Source: JANXQE01 sp035651635 | GTDB lineage: Bacteria; Verrucomicrobiota; Verrucomicrobiia; Limisphaerales; UBA8199 | Assembly: GCA_035651635.1 (NCBI GenBank) | Contig: DASRFK010000018.1 | Location: 1 to 15,090 of the forward strand | Reading direction: 5' to 3' | Length of the DNA stretch: 15,090 nucleotides | Part shown: piece by piece, positions 1 through 6,610 of the stretch | Layout: the number at the start of each line of letters is the position of its first letter | Numbering within the stretch: position 1 is the first letter of the stretch | Position numbers and translations under genes: made by a program | The notes under the pieces: generated by a model | Told to the model about the DNA's origin: nothing | Databases searched by the model: none | Seen by the model: the letters and a program-made list of their open reading frames with translations, nothing else

Positions 1-268
1 CCAGCGCGATGGGGGCATGCTCGCGGGAGCTGCCGCAGCCGAAATTGCGCCCACCGATAACGATAGGATATTGACTGTCCAGTTGGTTGTCTTTGACGAA
101 GCGAATTGGATAAAGAGATTCGGGCAAGCCGCACAGGGCGAAGGAACCGAGCTTCTCGTACTCATCAGGTATGGTGGGCACGAGGTTTAAGTACTGCGCC
201 GGGATGATCTGATCGGTGTCGATATTATCCCGCACTACGTAAACGGGCCCTGTAAAAACAGATTGCAT
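1..268 (-). CDS. leuD: 3-isopropylmalate dehydratase small subunit (partial, N-terminal part)
   Basis: The minus strand reads open from an ATG at 268-266 to the window edge (89 codons), so the C-terminal part lies outside. The translation shows the aconitase-swivel signatures 'DNIDTDQIIPAQYL' (residues 14-27) and 'GGRNFGCGSSREHAP' (about 72-86). The second is the loop that helps bind the dicarboxylate substrate in LeuD and HacB proteins. With LeuC, LeuD isomerises 2-isopropylmalate to 3-isopropylmalate in cytoplasmic leucine synthesis. The N-terminus is short, as in the compact (about 165-200 residue) LeuD forms. No clear Shine-Dalgarno sequence precedes the ATG. A homoaconitase or methylcitrate-type small subunit cannot be excluded from this fragment. 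leuC would be expected beyond the left edge. Confidence 0.88.
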   Translation of the reverse strand, partial: MQSVFTGPVYVVRDNIDTDQIIPAQYLNLVPTIPDEYEKLGSFALCGLPESLYPIRFVKDNQLDSQYPIVIGGRNFGCGSSREHAPIAL

Positions 269-400
269 GCGTGAAAAGCTTGGGCGCGACGGGATGATTT
301 TTCAACAAAATTACGTCTGGCGCACGGCGGCCGGAGGAGGTTGGTTATCAGGTTTCAGGTTTCTGGAAAGCTTTCTTGTGCGCATGCAGATGCATTGCGA

Positions 401-488
401 CCATGAACCGAAAATGCGCTGCGAAAGCTCCTCCTCTCCTGGGGAGGAGGGCCGGGGTGAGGGCGGGCTTTTTCCCTTCGGTTCATGG
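401..488. repeat. 88-bp intergenic element with perfect 12-bp terminal inverted repeats
   Basis: CCATGAACCGAA at 401-412 is the exact reverse complement of TTCGGTTCATGG at 477-488. Nested inside is a second stem: 430-437 pairs with 443-450 (CCTCCTCT with GGGGAGGA-type bases, one G-U pair) around a short loop. It is followed by the core 'gccggggtgaggg' at 451-463. The whole folds as a long outer stem with an inner hairpin. The core resembles dispersed GC-rich intergenic repeats that I associate with Verrucomicrobiota and Planctomycetota genomes; this is recollection, not a search. It could be a REP/MITE-like mobile repeat or a transcribed structured RNA. No transposase is nearby and there is only one copy in the window. 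Confidence 0.65.
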
Positions 489-548
489 AAAGGTTTCAAT
501 TCATCAAGCGCGATAGCGCGCGAATCCACGGCGGCACGTTTCAGGAAG

Positions 549-590
549 TTGGCCGCAAGAGAACAAAGATCGCAAAGAAAAAAAGCCGAG
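549..590 (+). repeat. Degenerate 'gcaaaga' purine-rich repeat
   Basis: The stretch starting 'tggccgcaagagaacaaag' and running through 'atcgcaaagaaaaaaag' consists of imperfect copies of a short purine-rich word close to 'gcaaagaac'. Such words occur as intergenic filler in several PVC genomes (from memory). It is not coding by composition and no function is evident. Confidence 0.3.
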
Positions 591-700
591 ACGGCGCAGC
601 GCCCCTGATGATGATGCGGGCATTCTACAGTTGATTTGGGGTTCCTGCCCGATGGTCAACGAGCGATTTCGCGGTGAGTATGCTAAGAAAGCTTACGAGT

Positions 701-934
701 ATGCGAACATTCTTACGACACTCCGCGACCGGCCAGTATTTTCAATCCTTGGATAGTTGGACCGTCGACCGGGAGGAGGCACACGATTTTGGATTAATCG
801 CGCGGGCGATGCGGTTCGCCCGGAAAATCGGCCTCCCGAGTTTGGAATTGATCATCGACGTGGATGATCCGAAGCAAGTCCGCGAGACGCCTTTTGAGGT
901 CTTTTGGCGCCGGGCCGCCCACGCGCGCCACTGA
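701..934 (+). CDS. Small conserved-type hypothetical protein (77 aa)
   Basis: This short protein starts 'MRTFLRHSATGQYFQSLDSW', continues with 'REEAHDFGLIARAMRFARK', and ends in an acidic 'IIDVDDP' segment and a basic tail. It has no signal peptide or membrane segment and is probably cytoplasmic. The opening 'M(K/R)TFL(K/R)H..TG.YFQ....WT' resembles small uncharacterised proteins I associate with Verrucomicrobiota, so I prefer the ATG at 701. In-frame alternatives are the ATG at 680 and a GTG at 674. No strong Shine-Dalgarno sequence favours any of them. It stands alone, 41 bases from the convergent glycosyltransferase. The function is unknown. Confidence 0.6.
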   Translation: MRTFLRHSATGQYFQSLDSWTVDREEAHDFGLIARAMRFARKIGLPSLELIIDVDDPKQVRETPFEVFWRRAAHARH

Positions 935-975
935 TTTGTCGCGGCTTGGATGGCCCCGCGAGGGCGCACCGGGCG

Positions 976-1803
976 TCAGGCGTCCAGGGCCAGCGTGCCC
1001 AGACCGGTTCCGCTCTCGGGCGGGCGATGCGGGGAGCGGCGCTTGATTTCACCGGGATCCACGGGAGGCGGACGCGGTGGGTCGGTTGGGCGCCGGCGGA
1101 ATTTGTTTTGGGCCAGCAAACGCCAAACCATGAAAAAGGCCTCGACCATGATGCTTCTGGACATCTTGGAGCGTCCCTGGAAGCGGTCGGTAAAGATGAT
1201 CGGCACTTCGACGATCTTCATGCCTTTGCGCCAGAGCTTGTGGGTCATCTCAATCTGAAAGCTGTAGCCGTTGGAGTGAATACTGCTCAAGTCGATGGCC
1301 TCGAGGGCGCGCCGACGAAAGCACTTGTAGCCCCCGGTTGGATCGGTGAAGGGCATGCCGGTGACTATTTGCACAAAATTTGCCGCGCTTTTGCTGAGCA
1401 TCAGCCGGCTTAGGGGCCAGTTGATGATGCGAATGCCATTCAGGTAGCGCGACCCGAGCACCAGATCGGCTGAGCGGGCTGCCTCCAGAAACATCGGGAT
1501 GTCGTCGGGGTTGTGCGACATATCCCCATCCAGCTCGAAGACGAATTCATAGCCTTGTTCGAGAGCCCATTTAAACCCGGCCAAATAGGCGCGGCCCAGG
1601 CCGTCCTTTTCGCTGCGGTGCAGCACATGAATCACGGGGTGCCGAGCGGCCAGGTCTTCGGCCAGTTTGCCAGTCCCATCGGGGGAGTTGTCGTCGACCA
1701 CCAGCACGTCGACGCTGACTGGCAACCCCAGCAGCCTTTGCGTGAGCGGAGGTAAGTTCTCGCGCTCATTGTAGGTTGGCACTACGACGAGGGTCTGGTT
1801 CAT
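976..1803 (-). CDS. GT2 glycosyltransferase, polyprenol-phosphate mannose synthase-like
   Basis: This 275-residue protein matches the DPM1-type branch of glycosyltransferase family 2, which transfers a sugar (classically mannose from GDP-mannose) to a polyprenyl phosphate at the cytoplasmic face of the membrane. Visible motifs are 'VVPTYNERENL' near residues 7-17, the nucleotide-binding 'VDDNSPDGT' (36-44), 'GLGRAYLAGF' (68-77), the metal-binding 'ELDGDMSHNPDDIP' (90-103), 'DPTGGYKCFRR' (154-164) and 'GYSFQIEM' (179-186). There is no C-terminal membrane domain, so it is the soluble, single-domain form. The last 40 or so residues are rich in Pro and Arg and look disordered. The ATG at 1803 is preceded by the Shine-Dalgarno-like GAGGAGGGG (1823-1815, minus strand). 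The actual donor and acceptor cannot be read from sequence. The gene is monocistronic here and diverges from the TPR gene. Confidence 0.88.
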   Translation of the reverse strand: MNQTLVVVPTYNERENLPPLTQRLLGLPVSVDVLVVDDNSPDGTGKLAEDLAARHPVIHVLHRSEKDGLGRAYLAGFKWALEQGYEFVFELDGDMSHNPDDIPMFLEAARSADLVLGSRYLNGIRIINWPLSRLMLSKSAANFVQIVTGMPFTDPTGGYKCFRRRALEAIDLSSIHSNGYSFQIEMTHKLWRKGMKIVEVPIIFTDRFQGRSKMSRSIMVEAFFMVWRLLAQNKFRRRPTDPPRPPPVDPGEIKRRSPHRPPESGTGLGTLALDA

Positions 1804-1912
1804 GCAAACGCTGTCCCCTCCTCAATATGCAACAATTTGCCTGAAAACAAGCCTACTTTCTGCCTGATTTTTGTCTTTGGCAAGCCCCAGGCTCCGTTTA
1901 GCCTTGCGCCGA

Positions 1913-2683
1913 ATGCTGGCTTTTTTGTTCTCAAACCTGCTCGACGTCCAGTACTGGTTGAGCTCGCCCTGGCTGGCGCTCTTGTCTCTGTTCCAGCTCT
2001 GGATGCTTATCGACGCCGTGCGCCGACGAGAATGGATTTGGGCTCTATTCATCGTGGTGGGCTGGGGACTTTCGGCGCTTTTTTATTATTTCATGGTCTA
2101 TCGAGCGGCTCCCTCGGCCACCCGCGGTTTCGAACTGCCCGGGGCCCATGACCGCCGGCGAATCAAGGAGTTGCAAGCCCAAATTCATCACCTGGACAAA
2201 CCCCATCACTATTCCCAATTGGGCGACATTTACTTTCAGCAAGGAAAATTGGACAAGGCGGAAGAGTGCTATCGCTCGGCGCTCGAACGCGACGCGCAGG
2301 ATATCGACACGCGGGCGCACCTGGGTCAATGCTTGTTGCGGCAGAACAAAGCGGCCGAAGCCCGCCCATTGCTCGAAGGCGTGGTGGGCGAGAATCCCAA
2401 ACATGACTACGGCTATTCGCTCATGGCACTGGCGGAGACCTTGAGCGCCCTGGGCGAAAAGACTCCAGCGCTGGGTATTTGGAAGCAGGTGACCGAACGG
2501 CATTCGTATCCTAGAGCCAAAGTCCAACTGGCCGAACTTTACGTTGCCAATGGCAAGTCCGACCTGGCGCGAGCCGAGCTCAAGGAAGTTATTGCGGACG
2601 ACGACCATGCCCCAGCTTTTCAGCGGGCGCGCGACCGGATCTGGGTCAAGCGTGCACGGCGGGTCTTGCGAACGATCAAGTAA
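1913..2683 (+). CDS. Membrane-anchored TPR protein with PLDc_N-like N-terminus
   Basis: The protein (256 aa from the ATG at 1913) opens with two membrane helices, about residues 17-34 and 41-62. They are joined by a short basic loop 'DAVRRREW', a layout like the PLDc_N two-helix module. A basic linker follows, then tetratricopeptide repeats: 'YSQLGDIYFQQGKLDKAEECY' is a clean repeat near 100-120, and further helical pairs run to about residue 233. TPRs are protein-binding scaffolds; the hairpin would leave them on the cytoplasmic side. No enzyme motif is visible. A TTG at 1871 would add 14 basic residues, but ATG 1913 places the first helix naturally. Neither has a good Shine-Dalgarno sequence. 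It lies 13 bases upstream of the uronate isomerase-like gene, so co-transcription is likely. Confidence 0.75.
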   Translation: MLAFLFSNLLDVQYWLSSPWLALLSLFQLWMLIDAVRRREWIWALFIVVGWGLSALFYYFMVYRAAPSATRGFELPGAHDRRRIKELQAQIHHLDKPHHYSQLGDIYFQQGKLDKAEECYRSALERDAQDIDTRAHLGQCLLRQNKAAEARPLLEGVVGENPKHDYGYSLMALAETLSALGEKTPALGIWKQVTERHSYPRAKVQLAELYVANGKSDLARAELKEVIADDDHAPAFQRARDRIWVKRARRVLRTIK

Positions 2684-2696
2684 CTGATTGAAAGCC

Positions 2697-3956
2697 ATGG
2701 CAAATAAAAATGCGCAGCTGAGTGCCGGGTCGTTGGAAAAAGAGATCGAAGAGTTGGTTCGCTCGACTCCGATTATCGATATTCATACGCACCTGTATGA
2801 TCCGGAGTTCAAGGACCTGCTGCTGTGGGGCATCGACGAACTGTTGGTCTACCATTACCTGGTTGCCGAGGCCTTTCGCTATTTGGAAATGCCTTATGAG
2901 AAATTCTGGAACCTGCCCAGGGCGGCGCAGGCCGAGCTGATCTGGGACGAGCTGTTCCTGAAGCACTCACCCATTTCCGAAGCGTGCCGCGGAGTGCTCA
3001 CAACGCTGCAATGCTTCGGGTTGGATGTGAACCGCCGGGATCTGCCCGTGTTGCGCCGGTGGTTCGCGGCCCAGGACCGTGAAGAGCATGTGACGCGCTG
3101 TTTTGAGCTTGCCGGGTTGAGCAAGGTTTTCATGACCAATTCGCCGTTTGACAGCTCGGAACGATCCGTCTGGGAAAGGGGCTTTCACCGCGATGTACGG
3201 TTTGAAGCCGGCCTACGGGTCGACCCGCTTCTATTGTCCTGGCCGACAACGGCTGGCGAGTTGAGCGCCTGGGGTTACAAAGTTCAGGCGGGCAAGCCAA
3301 ACGCCAGGACTTTCGATGAGGTTCGCCGTTTCCTCGGGGATTGGACCCAACGTATTCGCGCCAGGTACGTGATGGTTTCGCTGGGGCCCGACTTCAATTT
3401 CCCGGACCGGAGCGTAACCTCGCAATTGATTGAGCGGGCGTTGCTGCCCCATTGCCGGGAGCATGGACTGCCGTTCGCGCTGATGCCGGGCGTGCGCCGG
3501 GCGGTTAATCCGCGGCTTCGGTTGGCGGGAGACGGAGTGGGCCTGTCCAATCTAACCGCGCTGCAGAATCTCTGCGCAGGTTTTCCCGAGAACAAGTTCA
3601 TGGCGACGATTCTGGCACGGGAAAACCAGCACGAAGCGTGCGTCCTGGCCCGCAAATTCCGCAACCTTCACATTTTTGGCTGCTGGTGGTTTACCAATAT
3701 TCCGTATCTGGTGGACGAAATGACCCGCCTGCGCCTGGAATTGGTTGGCCTGAGTTTTACGCCGCAGCATTCGGATGCGCGCGTGCTGGACCAGGTGGTT
3801 TACAAATGGCGTCACTTTCGTAGCGTGCTGACCGGGGTGCTCATCGAGGAGTACACGAGGTTGGCTAATACCGGTTGGATCGTGACCCGGGCCGAACTTC
3901 AGCGCGACATTCAGGACCTGTTCGGCGGGGCCTTTACTCGGTTCGCGGGTCATTAA
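2697..3956 (+). CDS. Uronate isomerase (UxaC)-family protein, short form
   Basis: The protein (419 aa) belongs to the glucuronate/uronate isomerase branch of the amidohydrolase superfamily. The N-terminal metal site 'IIDIHTHLYDP' places His30 and His32 as the first-strand HxH. The C-terminal half carries the family segments 'FGCWWFTNIPYLVDEMTRLR', 'ELVGLSFTPQHSDARVLDQ' and 'YKWRHFRSVL'. Classical UxaC converts D-glucuronate to D-fructuronate (and galacturonate to tagaturonate) in the cytoplasm and is about 470 residues, so this is some 50 residues shorter. No uxaA, uxaB, uxuA, kdgK or transporter gene is near, so the substrate is uncertain. The ATG at 2697 is preferred over a TTG at 2688. It follows the TPR gene by 13 bases. 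Confidence 0.8.
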   Translation: MANKNAQLSAGSLEKEIEELVRSTPIIDIHTHLYDPEFKDLLLWGIDELLVYHYLVAEAFRYLEMPYEKFWNLPRAAQAELIWDELFLKHSPISEACRGVLTTLQCFGLDVNRRDLPVLRRWFAAQDREEHVTRCFELAGLSKVFMTNSPFDSSERSVWERGFHRDVRFEAGLRVDPLLLSWPTTAGELSAWGYKVQAGKPNARTFDEVRRFLGDWTQRIRARYVMVSLGPDFNFPDRSVTSQLIERALLPHCREHGLPFALMPGVRRAVNPRLRLAGDGVGLSNLTALQNLCAGFPENKFMATILARENQHEACVLARKFRNLHIFGCWWFTNIPYLVDEMTRLRLELVGLSFTPQHSDARVLDQVVYKWRHFRSVLTGVLIEEYTRLANTGWIVTRAELQRDIQDLFGGAFTRFAGH

Positions 3957-4234
3957 GAAACGGGTTTCACAGGGGCTCGAAGAGCTACCCACTGATTAAG
4001 CATCGGCTTCGCACTCAGGGGTCCACGGTGGATGGACGTGGGCGAACTGGAAGCTGTATCGCCAGGGGTGAACGAGCGGGCGGGCAAACCACGAAAAACT
4101 TGCCGGTTGACGGCGCAGCGGGCTTCTCACAAAGTCGGATCAAATGAGCAGGACCGAAAGGCAATTCCACCGCGTCTGCGCCGAGCTACATCGACCCCGC
4201 TCCAAACCATTCCATTAACAAGGCAAAACCACTT
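3957..4234. other. Intergenic region upstream of the helical hairpin gene
   Basis: There is no gene in this 278-base stretch. Small inverted repeats are present, such as GTCCA/TGGAC around 'cggtgga' near 4021-4037. The 12-mer 'gacggcgcagcg' occurs here (near 4108) and again near 591, which may be chance or a shared repeat fragment. No convincing terminator for the upstream gene or promoter for the downstream gene is visible. Confidence 0.4.
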
Positions 4235-5311
4235 ATGGCCACGCGACTACTCAAAAAGATCGATCTCGCACCCGGTGTGAAAGCGAAAAACCTGACGATT
4301 CCGGACATGACGTTGGTGGTGACAGTGGAGGTCGACGATACCCTGAAGACTTTGATTGATAAGGGAAAGGAAGGGCTGCGCTGGCAGCAGCTCGAGGACG
4401 CGGCGACCGATTATGTCGAGCCGGCCATCAAGACCATCAAAGAAGAAATCGAAACGCTCGATAAGAAAATCGCGACGCTTTCAGAAAAGGATCGTCAGGA
4501 CATGCTCAAGACCACCAATCAGGTGCTCAAGCAAGTCGCCATTGGGCAGGAGTCCGGCGTCAATAAGGCGGTGGAAGATGAATGGGAAGCGGCATTGCGC
4601 CGCAACAAAACCCTGTCCCAGTACAATACCAAATGCCTTTGCAAGGCTGCGGTGGGAGCCCTGACGATTGCCAGTTCGTTGGCCTCGATGATCGCCACCG
4701 GCGGCTCGGTCTTTCTTGGCGTGGTCGCCATTTGCAAGGCCGCTTCCGAACTGGCCGTTCTGGTATCGAACATGGCGCAGGATGTGAGCGAAGCGGCCGA
4801 CGAACTGGATGTGTGGCTGGTCAATATGCGCGATAGCGTCGAAAAGGAACAAGGCAAGGTCGGCAGCACGTCGCGCGAACTCATGTCCGATCTGAGCCCC
4901 ATCATCGGCAAATGCATGGTCACCGTGAAGACCTGTGATCTAAACCAGGTGAAGTTGGAGGCCAAGATCGCCAGCCTGGATAAAAGTTGCGACGACCTGG
5001 TGGGAAGCTTGAACGCCGCCTTGGACAAATTAAAGAAACTGGACTCTCAGGAACAAGCCAAGGCAAAACGCATCCAGGAACTTTCCGAAGCCAACACCGA
5101 TACCTTAAACGAGGTCTTGAAGCTTCAAAAAGAAGTCGCGCCGTACCGCAAGTTCAACGAACAGGCGCGACTCGAGATTATGGATTGGAAGGCCAAGCGC
5201 GCGCCAAAAACAAAAAGCTCCATCAAAGCTCAGTCGCTGGGCAAATGGGCCGTGGCGCTGGGAACCGCCGCTCGCACGTTTGGCAAAATCGCCGGTTTAC
5301 CGATCCCTTGA
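4235..5311 (+). CDS. Unrecognised helical protein with central hydrophobic hairpin (358 aa)
   Basis: I do not recognise a named family. Residues 1-35 contain a beta-like 'IPDMTLVVTVEVDD' segment. Residues 48-130 are charged and heptad-like (for example 'TIKEEIETLDKKIATLSEKD'). Residues 138-180 are almost free of charge and split by 'TGG' at about 155-157 into two hydrophobic helices, a hairpin. Residues 185-318 are again long charged helices with coiled-coil character, and the C-terminus is basic and then hydrophobic. There is no signal peptide. Six cysteines (134, 136, 167, 227, 234, 252) lie in or near the central part. The plan of long helices flanking one hydrophobic hairpin recalls alpha-helical pore-forming proteins of the Hbl/Nhe/YaxA type, but this is architecture only. 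No strong Shine-Dalgarno sequence precedes the ATG. Its stop codon abuts that of the convergent response regulator. Confidence 0.75.
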   Translation: MATRLLKKIDLAPGVKAKNLTIPDMTLVVTVEVDDTLKTLIDKGKEGLRWQQLEDAATDYVEPAIKTIKEEIETLDKKIATLSEKDRQDMLKTTNQVLKQVAIGQESGVNKAVEDEWEAALRRNKTLSQYNTKCLCKAAVGALTIASSLASMIATGGSVFLGVVAICKAASELAVLVSNMAQDVSEAADELDVWLVNMRDSVEKEQGKVGSTSRELMSDLSPIIGKCMVTVKTCDLNQVKLEAKIASLDKSCDDLVGSLNAALDKLKKLDSQEQAKAKRIQELSEANTDTLNEVLKLQKEVAPYRKFNEQARLEIMDWKAKRAPKTKSSIKAQSLGKWAVALGTAARTFGKIAGLPIP

Positions 5312-6262
5312 TCACTGCTTGGTAAAGCGCTCACCGATTTTCCCAGTGGATTCCGTCGGGATCGCCCGGCCGTAATCGTCGGTGAGCGGTACCTCGCATT
5401 CGGACCAGTAGTAATGCAGTTTTTGGACGATACTTTGCAGCCCGTCCAGGCTGGGCGGTTTGACGATGAAAGAACTGGCTCCCAACAGATAAGCTCGGCG
5501 CACATCATCCGGGTCGCTCGAGCCGGAAAGCATTACCACGGGAACAATCAGGATCTCGGGGTGCGCTTTAAGGTAAGACAGGATTTCGAAGCCGTCGCCC
5601 CCGGGCATCTTCAGGTCGGTGAGGATAAAGGAGGGGAAAGGGAATGTCTTTCGATCCGCGTAAATGCCCTCGCCTTTCAAGAGGGCCAACGCTTCGCCTC
5701 CGCTCTTTAAAGTCTGAATTCGATAGCCGACGTTCAAGTTCTTGAAAGCGTGTTCGAGCAGAAACCTATCGTTCTCGTCATCGTCCACGATCAACAGCCC
5801 GAGATCCCGACAGCGAGCGAGCCATCGGCGGTTGATGTCTTTGGCCACGACCACCAGTTTTGTGAAGTCAACCGGCTTGGTGTAATAACCGCCGGCGCCT
5901 AAGTCTTTGGCCCTTTTTCTGTCTTCGTCGCGATCGGAGGAGGTTAGGACCACCACCGGCGCGGGCTTCAGAGTGTTCTGATCTCGCAACCACTGCAGGA
6001 CTTCGAAACCGTCCCGCTTGGGCATTTTCAGGTCGAGGACCACCACATCGGGTACGGGGTACAGCGCGGTATCATCATAAGGCGCTTGGCGCAAAAGGTA
6101 CTTGATCGCTTCATCTCCGTCGCGCACGTGCGCTATTCGGTGTTGGAGATCCGCGGATTTAAAGGCGCGCCGGATGAAGAAAACGTCTTCCTCGCGATCA
6201 TCGACCAAAAGAATATTCGCGAGGTGCTTCTCGACCGGATGTTCTGCTTCGGGCTTAGGCAC
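5312..6262 (-). CDS. Double-receiver (REC-REC) response regulator without output domain
   Basis: The 316-residue protein consists of two CheY-like receiver domains in tandem. REC1 (about residues 14-145) has the acidic pair in 'LLVDDREED', phospho-acceptor Asp77 in 'VVLDLKMPKRDG' and Lys129 in 'YYTKPVD'. REC2 (about 153-285) has 'LLIVDDDEND', Asp216 in 'ILTDLKMPGGDG' and Lys268 in 'FIVKPPS'. All phosphorylation residues are present in both. The 'RRAFKSADL' and 'EHAFKNLNV' helices resemble the Rcp1-like group often partnered with bacteriophytochromes or hybrid kinases. There is no DNA-binding or enzymatic domain, so it likely works by phosphotransfer or protein contact. I chose the GTG at 6262: the AGGAG at 6279-6275 (minus strand) sits 12 bases before it, whereas a TTG at 6307 has no such site. 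No kinase gene is adjacent. Confidence 0.85.
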   Translation of the reverse strand: MPKPEAEHPVEKHLANILLVDDREEDVFFIRRAFKSADLQHRIAHVRDGDEAIKYLLRQAPYDDTALYPVPDVVVLDLKMPKRDGFEVLQWLRDQNTLKPAPVVVLTSSDRDEDRKRAKDLGAGGYYTKPVDFTKLVVVAKDINRRWLARCRDLGLLIVDDDENDRFLLEHAFKNLNVGYRIQTLKSGGEALALLKGEGIYADRKTFPFPSFILTDLKMPGGDGFEILSYLKAHPEILIVPVVMLSGSSDPDDVRRAYLLGASSFIVKPPSLDGLQSIVQKLHYYWSECEVPLTDDYGRAIPTESTGKIGERFTKQ

Positions 6263-6274
6263 AATTAGAAATAA

Positions 6275-6279
6275 CTCCT
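6275..6279 (-). promoter_or_regulatory. Ribosome binding site deciding the regulator start
   Basis: On the minus strand AGGAG lies 12 bases upstream of GTG 6262. It is inside the reading frame if the upstream TTG 6307 were used, so it argues for the shorter protein. Confidence 0.5.
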
Positions 6280-6424
6280 GCAAGAGAAAATGCCACACCC
6301 GCAACAATTTTCAACTAGAGGGCCGGTGTCGTTTTGCGTTCCGCTTCGTAAGAGTCGGCGCGCGCTCATAGGGCGCCGCCACGATTATTATGGGGTGTTT
6401 ACTCCTAAATCTCGCCAAGCAACG

Positions 6425-6454
6425 GGCAAGCGACGCCGCCGAGGAGCGCTTGCC
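6425..6454. repeat. 8-bp inverted repeat (GGCAAGCG / CGCTTGCC)
   Basis: Perfect 8-bp arms at 6425-6432 and 6447-6454 are separated by a 14-base GC-rich loop. It has no U-tract on either side, so it is not a classical terminator. It could be a protein site or part of an intergenic repeat. Confidence 0.4.
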
Positions 6455-6496
6455 GATGCGGCTGATGGTTCCGATTCCAACGCATCACCAGCGCGT

Positions 6497-6531
6497 CCTG
6501 CAACTTGTAACCTGCAACCTGTAACTTGCAA
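6497..6531 (+). repeat. Heptad tandem repeat, five units of CYTGYAA
   Basis: The units read CCTGCAA, CTTGTAA, CCTGCAA, CCTGTAA and CTTGCAA, all fitting CYTGYAA with variation only at the two pyrimidine positions. The array lies about 80 bases upstream of an apparently 5'-truncated gene. It looks like a simple-sequence array of the 'cctgcaacctgtaac' type. No function is evident. Confidence 0.7.
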
Positions 6532-6610
6532 CCCGGGCCCCTGAAGCTGGCGGCGGGCTTGACCGGCCCGGGGTTGGTTTGGTAGTTCTGCAAATCCGAC
6601 ATTATATCCG

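Larger units (their letters stand above)
269..700. other. Gene-poor gap with repeat elements
   Basis: I see no convincing gene here. A plus-strand open frame at 267-608 runs through the repeats and has a low-complexity composition (Ser, Gly, Glu, Arg, Lys), so it is not called. The gap contains a perfect 10-bp palindrome GAAAGCTTTC at 366-375, the 88-bp inverted-repeat element at 401-488, and a purine-rich stretch at about 549-590 made of degenerate 'gcaaaga'-like words. The leuD promoter (minus strand) should lie near 270-350, but no convincing -35/-10 pair is visible. Confidence 0.6.
6263..6610. other. Gene-free gap with inverted and tandem repeats
   Basis: No gene is supported in this 348-base stretch. 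It holds the regulator's ribosome-binding site, an 8-bp inverted repeat at 6425-6432/6447-6454, a GATGCG/CGCATC pair at 6455-6460/6481-6486, and a 35-base heptad repeat at 6497-6531. The frame of the downstream Ig-like protein stays open back to a TGA at 6560-6562, with no ATG or GTG start and no signal peptide in the extension. Confidence 0.55.

Noticed and set aside
267..608. A 113-codon open frame across the first gap.
   Set aside because: It runs through the 88-bp repeat and a purine-rich repeat, has low-complexity composition and overlaps the leuD start.
904..1413. A 169-codon open frame on the plus strand.
   Set aside because: It overlaps the GT2 gene, whose DPTGGYK and DGD motifs are in the opposite strand's frame.
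2045..2698. A 217-codon open frame on the minus strand.
   Set aside because: It is antisense to the TPR gene, which has clear membrane helices and repeats.
3957..4234. The 12-mer 'gacggcgcagcg' shared with the first gap as evidence of a second repeat copy.
   Set aside because: Similarity does not extend beyond the 12 bases, and the word is GC-rich enough to recur by chance.
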